A DNA stretch of 64,000 nucleotides, taken from positions 868,001 to 932,000 of the forward strand of contig CM066919.1 of the NCBI GenBank assembly GCA_033964015.1, in the 5' to 3' direction. Positions 25,001 through 38,300 of this stretch are shown here, piece after piece. A program made the translations under genes and the position numbers. Numbering within the stretch: position 1 is the first letter of the stretch; every line of letters starts with the position of its first letter. The stretch comes from Scolanthus callimorphus (taxonomy: Eukaryota > Cnidaria > Anthozoa > Actiniaria > Edwardsiidae). The notes beneath the pieces were generated by a model that was not told the DNA's origin, made no database searches, and was given only the letters and a program-made list of their open reading frames with translations.

Positions 25001-26324
25001 GGCACTTAACAACAGAAATCAGTTCAATTGACGAAATACTCGAAAAAATTACCAGTAAGTTTGTTTTACCATACATTTGCTACTGTAACAAAATATTTAG
25101 GGGAGGGGAGGGGGTCAATCTTTGAAAAACAAGAACTCAGCTGTTTTTTATGCTATCAACAAACGGTTTTCGGTTTTCAACATCTCTTGCTGAGGTGTAT
25201 CATCGCCATTACAGAAATAGTGCATATTCCAATTCGTAAAAATGATCAAACGATTGCGCAATCTCTGGTGACGTCACTTGCGGTTTTCATATATGTACGA
25301 ACTTTGTAGTAACAGTCAAACCGTGTTTTAGCAGCTTCCTTCGATCGCACAACTAATAACGCTTAGGGAATATGTCAAACATCCGTACTTTTTTGGTACC
25401 CAATTGGGAGCCACCTACCTCTCCGGACGGAATTATAGGAGCAAGTGTCTCTTTACTACCAAAACCGGTAGACTGTTTTTTCGGCTCGAGAAAAAGCACT
25501 CGTCTCCAGACGAAAACATTCACGATGTAGTTTGAATTCCTTTATTGAGGTCAGCGATGCGTGCAAGTCAAATATTTTATTGGCAATTTTTCGAACTAAA
25601 AACACAAGAAAAGCCATCTGCTTGTGTTCTAATAATTTTATGGGGTAAAGAAATACAAATCAGTGTATTATTTACCGAAACTTTAAGTTTTTGTTTGCCA
25701 GAGACACAACGCATGAATGATTTCGCATGAAGGAATGCAATCAGACTCGTCAACGTTTTTTTGTGAGACGACTGCTTTTTGTCGAGCCCGATAAACAGTC
25801 TACCGGTTTTGGTAGTAAATAAAATAGATATTAAAAGGTGAATGCTCCAACGCATTCCTCGCAGCGAGAGGAGTCCATATGTGCAATAAAAACAGGTACC
25901 CCGAGATCATGCTCTGAGTCGAAAATGAGGTCTGAAAAAGGGGTATTGGGTACCTAGGGGGGTAGATGCCGGTACCCACCACCTATCCTGAAACAATTGG
26001 GTACCAGTTGAGTACAAGTGTTTTGACATCACAACTTGTTCCTAAATGGCTTTCTTCTCAGCCAATTACAAGCCGGACTTTAGAAAACACAATCAATTAG
26101 TCGATGCAGAATTATAAGAACCACAGTAATGGTTTTAGAAAATCGTATGGTAGCTTTATCGCTACCTATCATGTAATAGTCATAGCCAACTTCAGGGTTT
26201 CAGGATTCATGCAAGTGAGTTTCTATTAATGTGTTATTCTGTACTACCCACCATTGGCATCTTCTTGTTCATGCTCCAAGTTAGCAAGATCGCGGTAGAT
26301 TTCATTCACAGCAACAATGTCGGC
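19074..26324 (-). CDS. STX12: syntaxin distal terminal exons: SNARE motif with two-residue insertion
   Basis: Exons 26252-26324, 23628-23716 and 19074-19175 (stop TAA at 19074-19076). They encode ADIVAVNEIYRDLANLEHEQ, then EDANDIIQIEANVESAAVHV, then ETARVQLEKAREFQ, then KASRKKMCC and an anchor ending IIWLSTKCTK. First exons of the two sets are both 73 bases, but the second exon is 89 rather than 83. That adds two codons directly after the zero-layer region and replaces the core residues VI of GDVI with AN. Anchor exons are almost identical at the DNA level, which implies a recent duplication or gene conversion. All splice sites are usable and there is no stop, so this is either an alternative isoform or an early-stage decaying copy. 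Confidence 0.85.
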
Positions 26325-29300
26325 CTAAAAAGGAGAACACGAAGCATATGTTATATTAGTAGAAACCCACTCGCATACTATCACGAATCCTGCAATCTGA
26401 TTGGCTCACTCGGTATCTATCACGTAATAGATAGTGACAATAGTGAGTAGCGAAAACGCTAGCGCAAAACTTTCTAAAATCATGAAAATAAATACGTTTC
26501 AGTCACAACTCGAAGGTAGTATGCTAGTGGGTTTCTACTAAAACAATTAGACTACTCGTTCTCGTTTTCTATGAGTCAAGGCGCTACGCGCCTCGTTAGC
26601 TATCTATTGACTCATAGAAAACTCGTAGTCTAATTGGTAAATATTTTAAGCCGTTTGAAAAGGCTTCGAGGTGAAAAGCCTGTCGAGATAACTACCACCG
26701 TGGATGTGATACATACCCCTCACAGAGGGTTGCAGACTCAGGTGTGTTAAGGCTTGAATTGGGGCTTATACACGGATCAAAAATAATATGCAGTATTGGT
26801 TGCCATGGAAACTAAATTAAGGGGGCTCGATGCCAATTTTGCTTTTTTGACGTTCAAGGGAAAATGGAAATGTTACCATGAACTATTCACATATTAGTAA
26901 TCATTGCACAAATGGGCTTTTCGTGCCGCCTTTTAATCGTGTCCAGCATCACGCGGTAGTGTGAAAAGTTGCCATAGTAACAAACGATGGCTGTCTATCA
27001 CAGTTGCAGTTAAAGGTGGCCTGCCTTAAAAGGCAATTACATAATTATGGATATCAACGTAACCAATGTAAATGTACTGTAAATTGTTCATATCCTTAGT
27101 CGCTCTATGTTCCCCATTTTCACTTGAATGCGAAAAAATATAAAATTAGCATCGTGCCCCCTTAAATTGGTTGCCATGACAACAAATGCTGTCAATATTT
27201 TAAGGATGGCACAAATAAGATAGCTGCCAAGTTTGGTTGCCTCAGCTCTATCCCTTCGTGAGATGTTCGGAAAATATTGTTTTGATCCGCGTAATTAAAG
27301 GCCCATCACCAACCACAGCGGGCCCAAATGCGCGCCAAAGCGGTAAGTTACAAAGACTTGAGTCGCGGTCAGCGGTTGCATATTTCTGTGATAGTAGCAA
27401 GATGGCGGCGCGTTCGAACACGGAGCAGTGAAAAGGAAGGATATTTTCTCAATATTTATAATGAGTTTAACCGTCATACCCTGCCCATGATGAGGACTTT
27501 TGCAAGAAAAAGCTTCAGGGGATGTTGTTGTCAAGAAACAAAACATTTACTGTACAGATTCTCTTGAATTTCAACAAAATGAGTTGGACTCGTGTAAAAG
27601 TTCGCCACCACGTCTCCTATTTATCGTCTTCCTCTGTAAATTCCTTCCCATTCCTTGCAAATTTCAAAGCGTACTTTTCGTCACAAGCGATGATTATGGC
27701 TTACAAGAACTGCCTCATGTTTCAGCAGAAGATAGCGATTGACATATTTCAAGATTTGAGTATGCTGCTCGGTCATGGAGTGTAACTAAGATACAAGAGT
27801 TTGTCAAAAATTGATTTAAAAAACTAACACCACGAAGAACTGCACTGTTGAATGGGGCCTTGATATTTGACTAGGGACATGGTCATGGACACATGGATAT
27901 TTGTATGCATTCTGCGTTACGTAAACTTGTCAGTCTGGCACATCTAAAGCATGTCAGTCTCAAATGAGATAAAAAGAATACCAGGATTACCAGAGGAAAA
28001 TTGTTGCTAGTAATGACTGCCTTTGTGTTATAATGCCTAGATTTCAGAACCTGTGAGAGGCTATATCTTAGAGCTTAGACCTTCTATAAAAGCTTTCATT
28101 CATACTAGAAGATAGGCCAATAACATTCAAGGTAAAATGATAATAAAAACTACAGTATAAATAAATCAAGGAGTAATTAAAAAATGGACTATAACACCTC
28201 GAAGCTCAAGAATGAATGATTGTCTGAACTTGCATACTTTCTAAACTTCACTTGCTTACGTGCATGCTCACAGTTTCTTGGCGTGACATGACTGGAGCTT
28301 GGGATAACTTCAGTACCATCCAGTTTACATATTTCATCCTCACTGTGGCAACTATATCTGTCATGGAAAACATCTCTGCCTTCTTTTTGAGGGGGATATC
28401 TGACAGAACAGTATTATAAGCAAGTTGGTTTGTTTGATTTTGACATAAATTCTGTTTGCTTATATTGACTCCTAATAAAATAAGCTAGAAAAATGAAATA
28501 ATATTATTTTATTCTCTGTTTTAACAAATACATCTATTGACAAATACCTCATTTTTGCCTTGACTGTTAGCAGATGGAAATGAGCCACCAGTAAAATGTT
28601 TCCAAAGTAGCTGATCAAACTCTGATGACTACCAGCTTTTTGCACTTCTTAGAAATTGTGATATACTTGTACGAGAATATTATATAGAACTGATGAAAAG
28701 CAAAGAATGTCAACACTGGTAAAATGGATTGCTTCAGGCTTTAATAAAAACTTTTCAACCCACTTATGGGACAGTTGATTGTCATTTCAGTGCTCTTCTG
28801 AACTTATCACTGTTATCAGGGTACTAATTTATTTAACTGACACTGCTCTTTCATGGAATTGCCAAAGCATTAATACAATGGTCCTCTATCTGTAAAACTA
28901 GTTCCAGGAGAAGTTTACAAATTGCAGTTTTGCCATTCAATTTTGAATTAACTCAGTAGAAGCATGTTACCATTTAAAAAGGTGGTGGTTACTAGATCTT
29001 GTAAGGTAACATCAATATTTTTACATCAGTCACTTAATTCCTTGTTATCTGCAGTGCAGATTCCAAAACTGAGACAGCTGACCTTCAGTAGTAGAAAGCT
29101 TGTGAAGAATCCATAGTAGCTAAATCATACTTGAAGAAGAGAAAATATCTTGTGTCATTTACTGCTTTCAACCAAGTGAGTAGGTCTGCTATTTCAGTCA
29201 ACTATTATGGCCAGCTTGAAACGGGGCAAAACATAGGACCTCATTTTTAATTCAGTAACATTTTGTTTGACAGAATTGTCTGAATGTTATGAAAATTATA

Positions 29301-32300
29301 TTTATCAACCTGACAAATGAAATATATTAGTCGTAACTGTAATATAGTTTTTGTGTGATTTATGTTGTATTTTCTATCCAATGCTTATTACCTAATTTAT
29401 TTGAAAGTGTCTGACATGCCTTATTTTCTTATCCAGTCCCATTTGAATGCCTGATAATTCTTAATCTTTTATACTTTTGTGTCACTTTTTTTGTGTCACT
29501 TTTTTTTACAATTCAAATATACAGTGCAGGATTTGATAGACACTAGTATCACTGAATTTAAGCACAGAAAAAATATGCAGGGGGCAAATTACACAGTAGA
29601 AGACTTTGGACTCCTTTGTACTGAAGATCATCCCTTTCAGTTAATGAAATGGCAGTGGGATAAACAAAAGCATCATTGTGTCACTTATTATTATTTTTCC
29701 AATTCAAATATACAGTGCAGGATTCTGTAAGTACAGAAACATTTTGATAGACACAAGTGTCACTGCATTTTATAAGCATAGAAAAAATATGCAAGGGAAA
29801 AAATTGCACATCAAGCTCATAAGTAAGACATTGGCCTCTTTTGTGCTGAAAATCATTCCTTTCAGTTAAATGGAAGCTTCTCCTTTTAGTTACTTTTGAG
29901 ATAAACAAAAGCATAACTTCCTGTGGAAGTGTAGACCATAAGTTTACTTTCTGAATGATTGGGAAATTGGATTTACACTGATTTTTTCATTTCTGTCAAA
30001 ATGCTTTTCTGGATGCTGTTCAGACTTCTAACTTGAGTTTAGCTTGAAAACACCTACTACTATACATTCTGAATTCTGTGCGGGAAAAAAGACATATCAA
30101 ACTGTAGTGGACTATGATTTCAACTTCTTTGAGCTGTAATATTGTTTGAGCAATTTTGGAGATGCAATTTTGGAGGTGTAGTGCTAGTTTCAGTTTCACA
30201 GAAGAAACGAAACGCGCGGTAGCCGCTCGGATGTGAATTAAAAAAGCTAACTTTTCTAACAATTTTTACAATCGCTTAAAGGTGGTAAATGGAGAAAAGG
30301 AAATTAATTTAAGTACTGCATACTACAAGGAAGATTATTAACTCGAAATATCTTCAACTAATCTGTTATAGCGAAGTTCAGTTTATCCACAGAAAGATGT
30401 AAGTTTACAACCGACACACGAAAATAAAAAGCACATGGCTCTGCAGTGAAAAACCCGCGAAAATGACAGAAGAATCAGGAGAAATGTTTTGATATTTCTG
30501 TTGTTCAGTTCTTACCTCTTCTAGCCAAGACTCTTCCTTCTGAAGTAAGCCCTAATTGCTTCACATCTACCAGCATTATCTTGCTGAACTGGAAGTATAC
30601 CACTCGCTGCCATGCCCTTCAAAATTCTTCTAAGCTCCGTAAGATTTTCCCATTTCAAATGAACCTGACCAACTGATTATGAGCGATATTTTCGTCCAAA
30701 ACACAGATTTCTAAAGAACTAGAAATGGTCTCGCGCGAAATCAAAACGGAAATTCAAAAAACTAAAAACATAGCGTTTTGGCTTGAAGACTCAAGAACGC
30801 ACTGAACATTAATGCACAGGGATTAATAACTCCATGGAAAAAGTAAAACAAAGGTCAAAATAGCTGCTGACGACTATGTTTTGTGTTTTTCGAATTTTGC
30901 CACTTTCCAGTGGAGCAGAAATCTGCCTTCTGTTTTCCGAAACCCGTCATGTTTGGTATCAGAACAAAGCTTCTTCCTTCGGCCATGGCTTCCCGCCTTC
31001 CGATCTTTTCTTCGGTAAACAACGAGTGAGAAACGAGCTGCCGAAGTGGATTGTCGGATGAATCCGCAAATTAGTCACCAGGCTACCAAAAAGGCCTCAC
31101 GTCCGAGCCCCAAAGCTGCCACGATTCAACTTCCCGCTTTGGCGCGCGTTTAGGCCCGCCGTGAACCGAGAGCCTTTGCGGACTCTTAGCCAATCAGAGC
31201 ACCCGAAAAACAATGGATCAATTTGATAAACAAAAGAAAACGGGGCGAAAAGGCTCCCGGTTGGTGATGGGCCTTTAAAGCGAGGAGAGAAGCTGCCATT
31301 CACAGGCTTTTCGCGGGGCCGACACTGTCCTCCATGTTTGACGTCGTTGCTTCACAAAGAAAGCTTAAGTTTTCCGTGAATGAGAGCTTGAAATTTAGAC
31401 CATTTCATTAAACGGGAGCCGTACATTTAAGTTGAATAAGTTTTGTATTTATGATTTGAAGATCAAGGCCAGGCAAATGTTGTACGATAAATATTCTCTT
31501 ACATAACCTCGTCTCAGACCGTAGCAGATCTCACAAAGGGTGTGCACTTGTTCCGGAGTAGCACCTGCTATTAAAACGTAATCCTTCTGCTCCGGCGAGC
31601 CTTTGTGTAAGAGATGAAGATAAGGCAGCATTGACATGGTGCGTTCTCGAAGGCTTCTATGATATGATTCGTTTTGTTTGGGAAATTTATATGGTCCATT
31701 AGGAGTTGAAGAGGAGGAGAAGGAATGAGGAGGAGGAAATGAGGAGGTGACAATCACTGACATCATTTCACTCTTAAAATGCAAAATCTGCGTTTGGGCA
31801 ACAGAAAAAACTCGGATTCAGCGTAAAATTTCACTTAAGATGGCACTTGTTTCCAGCTTACTAAAAAATGCCTCATGAATTACGATTTTCCGAAGTTTCG
31901 TCTAGTCTATTAGCAATCTTCCTGAAAATCTGTCCTGGCTGGAGGCCTTTTAAAACATTAGGCACAATTCTTGTAAATGAAACAAGACTGAACCAGGTAC
32001 GAATGAGTTAGTAAGTAACTTGATACAGCCAAGGGGTCCCAAGAATCATCGTGAAAAACAGAGGAAAAACACAACAAATGCAAAGTATGCATATTCATAC
32101 CTACCCTGAGAGCACTGAGAGCAGTGGTTTCCTCCTCTGTTAGGTCGACGTCGAGCGAGGGAGAGAAACCACTGCGAGCAAGCGTTTGGTTTTCCATCGA
32201 GGAAGTAGCTCTAGTCACATCTTTCGCTAATGTACTTCACACACGGGACTTGACCTTTCGCGTGACAACTTCCGGCCGGTTAGATTCTCAGTCCGTTTTC

Positions 32301-35300
32301 CGCAGTTTTCCATCTCCGAAGGGTTAGAATATCCCCTAAAACATACAGATATCAAGCTCACTATTCTTGGCCACACGCGGAGCGGGAGGCCCAAAATGTT
32401 TATACATTTTCATTTTGGTCATGCATTCTTTCTTATAAGCCCCCCCCCCCCAATTTCAAAGTGAGCTTCGCGAGCCATGCCATGTTTTCAGCTTTATTTC
32501 TGTGCAAGTTTGCAGGGCCTAAGAGAGGAGGAAACCACTGCTCGCAGGGTAATACGAGTGGTGTGTTTCCCAGTAAAACACTCGTGTCTATTTAATAAAT
32601 TTGCATAATTAGTTAAGCCCGAAGAAATGACTAGCCTGTGTACACCGCTACTAGTCTCAGCCTCCTCTGTAGCAGGCTGTGAGTGGGTGAGGAAGATTTT
32701 TCAGCCTATCAAATTCGAGAAATTGATAACGTGATTGCGAGCCAATCAGGAACGAGTCCACGAGTCCTGGAGAAGGGATTGCGTGACCTGAACACGATTA
32801 GTAACGTGATTTCACAGACGCTAATTATCCTCTTGGAAGTTAGTAGAGGATGTACACAGGGTAACTCGCATACTATCACGAATGCTGTAGCTCGCGTAAC
32901 AAACGCTCCAGTGGAGTTCGCTTGATACACAGACTACGAATCCTGCCATCCGATTGGCTACTACCAGAAACATATAAGTGAGTTGAAACGTGTAACACAC
33001 ATACATTGCTTTAGTGCCAGGCTGCGGAATATTCGCAGAATAAACAATTGAACTGATTTTGAAAATAATGTTGTTGAAAGACTTCAAGATGTTAAATGTT
33101 AGTATATTATCACTTTCCACTGTTGCTCTACTTTATTTAAGCGAAAAATGCAAATGTTATACAAAGAAAACCTGCTTGGGTAGCAGTCGAGAGTTCATTA
33201 TTGACCAAATATGGTCATAATACTCGATACGAATAATCCGAAGCTTGGTTCACCACTACATGTTTCAACTAAGTTATATGTTTCTGCTACTACGGATTCA
33301 ATTAAATCATATAAGGCAGGGGTTCCTGTGGTAAGGTTTCATGGGTTCGTGGAAATCACTTGACATTGATATATTTTAGCAAAAATCAAAACTGGTTGCC
33401 ACAATTTTATAACAAGTAGGCGAATCACTCTGCTTGGTACAAGATATAGAATTTAATGAATCTTTCCTTATGGTTTGAGGCATGCGCTCGAAGACGTTAA
33501 TTTTTGGGCTGCCCCCAGAAATAGCCAAATTTTCAAAAATTGCTTGACCCCTGTGGAAATTCCAGGATCCTGCACTACAAGCGGAAATTTCAAGCAACCC
33601 CTGTGGAAATTTCACATTCTCTTGTGGCCCCTGTGGAAATTCCAAAGTTGCACATGAATACCCTGTGGAAATTCCAAAGTTGAACATGAATACCCTGTGG
33701 AAATTACAAAGTTGCACATGAATACCCTGTGGAAATGCCAAAGTTGCACATGAATACCCTGTGGAAATGCCAAAGTTGCAAATGAATACCCTGTGGAAAT
33801 TCCAAAGTTGCACATGAATACCCTGTGGAAATTCAGGGAAAAAATTAAGGTTCTGTGGAAATTCCAAGGTCAAAAACGCCTCCTACCCTCGTGGAAATTC
33901 AAGGGCCAAACACAAATGCCCCCTGTGGAAATTCCAGGTTTCTCGATAGGTAACGGATATAAAATGGAACAGCCCTTTACACTTTTGTTAACGTTGTACG
34001 TTAATTCTGAATGTGTATTTTCATTTTTTTTTTACAACTTTACAAGTCAAAGATAAAATACAAATTTCGATCTCTACTAATCATAGCATAAGATATATGA
34101 CCCGTGTGAAGGCCAATTGAACAACATTGTGACCTCAATGCTTCAGATATGTCCAATACACTCCACCTGGGCCAACCCGTGAACTGCCGTGACGACCCGT
34201 CAAATCGAAAGCCAGGACGTCCCGCGTCCCGCTGAGTGTTGCACTCTCGGGATCGAACGGGATCGCTTTACACCGGAAGTCAAATAGCTGGCTTGGTTAC
34301 CAGGCCATCTGACCATGATGGCGGCCGGAGTGCCATGTTGTCAGTTCGTGACACTTCGTTCCAAATGGGCTTCAATTTTAATATTTATCTTCCCTGCGAG
34401 CAGAGGCCTTTTTTTTTATCTCCCTGCATTTTCTTTTACTTTTATGTTTTCTTGCCGTTTTTCAACTACGCAAAAGTAGCCTCTGCACACAAATGTCATT
34501 TCTGTGTCGCGCATGTGAGAAAATGGCGTGAGCTTGGAGAAACTGGTCGATCAAGTTTGTGCGCGAGCAAGAAAATATCAATTTATCTGCTCTACAACTT
34601 ACACAAAAGCCACTTTTTGTGGCCTTAATTAATGGCTCGTTTACACAATTTAAAGGCTCTTAAACGCAGCTCTGACACTCATTCTAAAGTTTGCCATTGA
34701 GAATTCGCTGGAGATCGTTTTATTTACTATAGACATTTGAGCAAAATGTTGTGCGTTGGTCATTGAACAAGAAATCACCCGTCAAAAGCGCGCGTGGTTT
34801 CCGAAGCAAAAACACTGACGCCATTCTTGTAAAACCAGTGAAGTACGTCCACGATCTTGGACGAGGTTGTGACATTTGTGTGCAGAGGCCACTTCAAGAA
34901 GTGGCCTCTGCTAGCAGGGAAGCTTTCTAGGCCAATAGAAATAGTGAAAAACTTACTGGGATTCCAAATATGGTACGCAGATATTTCCTTATAAGGAAGT
35001 TGGAGAAAGTCGACACTTTTTCAAGGGAACTATCTTAATATATTCAATGCTCAATTACTATGCCAGAAGAATGGAAATGTTCGGCCTTCTAACCAGACTC
35101 TTACCCGTCGCTAAGCAGGTCAAATCACTGATTCGCTGCTAATAGTAGAAAATTGAAGGAGCGCAGGGGATTATGGGAAGGATTAGTACGGCGCGAATGC
35201 ATTGTCACCCGGTCCACAATCCATTGCGCGCCTTGTGAATCCTTCCCACAACCCCTTGCGCTCCGCTAATCCTTCCCATAATCCCCTGCGTTCCTCGACT

Positions 35301-38300
35301 TCTCCACTTCTTCCTTTGGCTTCTTACAGATACATGGGACAATTCTTAGGCCAGTCAGGTTTTTATAAACGGTTTCTGCAGAAATTGAGCTCGAACTGCG
35401 GAAATTGAGCCCTGAGAAACACAGCTCGAACACAGAATCACACTTACTACTGTTTGCACATTGCTACGCGCCCTCAAAATTCACTGTTGCGATTGGCGAT
35501 TTTCCCACATGTAGGAGTAAAAAAAGTCAATCCAGTTTTCTTTAGTCAACATAATCCTTTCTAATAGAATGTTTTTATTCTCCTATATACATAGAGGATA
35601 TTACACGGTGGTGCGAAGATATGAGTTTTATTTTCGAGTGGCAAGAACAATATTTTACGAATGAGCGCAGCGAATGAGTAAAATATTGTTTTTGACACGA
35701 GAAAATAAAACTCATATCTTCAAGCCAGCGTGTAATTTTCTTTTTATTATATAGACAAACCAGAAAAAATATTCCAAATTGATTTCCAAGCACTTTTGTT
35801 TTGACCGATATCCTCACTAGTGAGGATATGGAAAATATGTCACTGAGGACCCGGATGTAGCTTCGTATGAGATCTACGAGTGGCGTATTTCCCAGTAAAA
35901 CACTCGTGTCTATATAATAAATTGGATCATTAGAGACAACAAATATACAGTATTGTCTAGTTTTATTTTTAACACGATCAATGGCCTTCATTTTTAATCA
36001 CCATAGCTACGTCTATGTCTACTTACAAGTCAAGTGTAAATTATACGGCCATTTATTCAACTGTAACAGAAACCCACTCGCATACTACCACCAATGCTGT
36101 AGCTTGCGTAGCAAGTGTTTCCGTGGAGTTTTAGGGCAGAGAGACCTGGAGAGAAGCGAAGAAAACTCGCGCGAAAAAGGAAGAGTTTCTCGGCCTGAAA
36201 AACCGACAGGAACGCTTGCTACATGCACAGCCTACGAATCCTGCCATCCAATTGGCTACTACGGATTCGATTAAATCCTGTGGTTGGGTTTCATGGGTTC
36301 GTGGAAATCACTTTAACATATTTTAGCAAAATTAAAACAGATACGCGAGTGGTTTACAATCAAAACAATCAGACTACTTGATGCAATATATGGAAAATAT
36401 GAATATTTCCTGGTTTGACGCATGTGCTCGAAGACGCTAATTTTTAGGCTGCTCCAAAAGGAAGCCAAATAAAAAAAATGCTTTACCCCTGTGGAAATTC
36501 CAGACTCCTGCACTCAAGCGAAAATTGGGCAATTCCAGAAATTAAAGGTACCCTCCCCACGGGCGGCACTAGTTTTTGACCCCCCAATGCATCCAGAATT
36601 TCCAAAATGGTTTACCCCCCCCCCATGCATATAGAATTCCGGGCAAGTTAAAGAAATCCAGCTTCGAAAACCCCCCTTGCAATCAGAATTCCGAGCTCTT
36701 AAACCCCCATCCCATCGGAATTTCCAAATGCCGCCCGTGGGAGGGGTACCTTTATTTTCTGGAATTGCCCATTCGAAATTCAGCGGTAAAAATGTTAAAA
36801 GGCCCTGTGGAAATTCCAAATTTGCAAATGATACCCTGTGGAAATTCCGCCAAAGTTGCAAATGAATACACTATGGAAATTCATTGGTAAGGTAAAAATC
36901 AAGGCCCTGTGGAAATTCCAGACCCAAACACAAATGCCCCTTGTGGAAATTCCAGGTTACTCGATAGGGGGTAACAGATATAAAATGGGACAGCCCTTTA
37001 CACTTGTGTGTTATCATTTTTTTTACAATTTTACTGTCAAAGATAAAATACAAATTTCGATCTTTACTAATCTTATCACAAGATACATGACCCGTGTGAA
37101 GGCCACTTCAACATTGTGACCTCAGTGTTTAAACTACTGATTCAGTACCAAATTCTCCTTTGCATCATACAGGTAAGTACATTACTTTCACTTAGGAGAA
37201 TCACTATTTGGATCTTTGAAATAGACAGAGTTTCACTTATTGGCCGTTTCCAACTTCGATACATATACAATTTTACTTGTGTTCGATTCTTAGAGGAATA
37301 GAATATTTAATTGAATGAATAATTCGTTTCCCTCTTTTGTCATGAGCGTGTGATTCAAGTTTTAATTTTAACAAAAAGAAATTGGTCTATCTGTCTGAGT
37401 ACAAACATAAGGCAAGTCTTACTACTTCCAACGGTATATAAGATAGGATTCGTAATATGGATACTTCGGAAAATTCTACTATCCCCCCCCCCCCCCCCCC
37501 CCCCAAGAAACGGTCGTGAGAAACCAGAATCGAACAGGAATAAATGATTCTAAAAGTTACTTAGTTGAAAGTTACTTAGTTGATAGCCAGATTATGAGAC
37601 CGATTGCGCCAGCCACGACCACAACGATGACTAAGATGCAACACATTTTCTTGCGCGACGCTTTCTGAAACAAGTGATGGATAACGTATCAAATGTTAAA
37701 GGGGCACTCGCACGCTTAATATTCGTCCACCGTGGACATAAAATAAGGAAAATTGTGACCGTGAAAACACATGTACATTTGCCCGTAGTAATCAAAATAA
37801 TCGTCCAGATTAATAGAAAAACCTTTCAAGTGTTAGACAAATGCAGTTCTAGGTTGTTTTGAGCTGTTATCAAGAGGATGGAATTGGATTGCGATTTGAG
37901 CTATTTTCTTGTCAGAGAAGTGGCCAGCAAGCATGCGAGAGCCCCTTTAAGGGGGCACTATCACGATTTTACACGATTTTAGCAAAATAGTCGTCTAGGT
38001 TTGTTAAATAACCTTTCAGCTGCTAGATAAGTACACATTTGGAGTATTTTCTTGTGCTATCGAGCAGATGGAATTGGATTTCGAAACTGCATTTTCGGTT
38101 TCTTACCAGGCTGAACAGTTTTAAAACAGTTTTACATAAGAATGTCTACATAATGCAAGTTTCAGTTTACATAGATCACTGGTCTAATCTTTTATGAAAC
38201 AGCCTTGACAGTGCCCCTTTAAAGAGCCTGTGTCAGCCGCCATTTTGTCAGCCTAGCAACATACCGAGTCAGAGTTTTTCTTTCTTTCTTTTCTTTTTTT

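Larger units (their letters stand above)
18043..26350 (-). repeat. distal copy of a segmental duplication carrying syntaxin terminal exons
   Basis: Sequence from about 18043 to 26350 is homologous, with interruptions, to 34943-39075 in the same orientation. Matching blocks: 18043-18130 with 34943-35040; 18265-18400 with 35570-36010; 18980-19180 with 37450-37685; the exon at 23628-23716 with 38605-38687; and the exon at 26252-26324 with 38977-39049 plus about 25 bases beyond. This copy is about twice as long because mobile elements inserted in its introns, including 20380-23362 and 25452-25819. Confidence 0.8.
32200..34940. other. syntaxin intron, repeat-rich
   Basis: No gene recognised. Holds a copy of the exon-1-like repeat (32519-32556), a GTAGAAACCCACT-related repeat (about 32860-33000), the GTGGAAATTCC array (33548-33935) and a MITE (34389-34922). 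Confidence 0.5.

Noticed and set aside
27328..27785. Plus-strand ORFs near a CpG-rich start-like patch
   Set aside because: Two incompatible frames, no recognisable domain and no matching downstream exon. Kept only as a possible unannotated transcript start.
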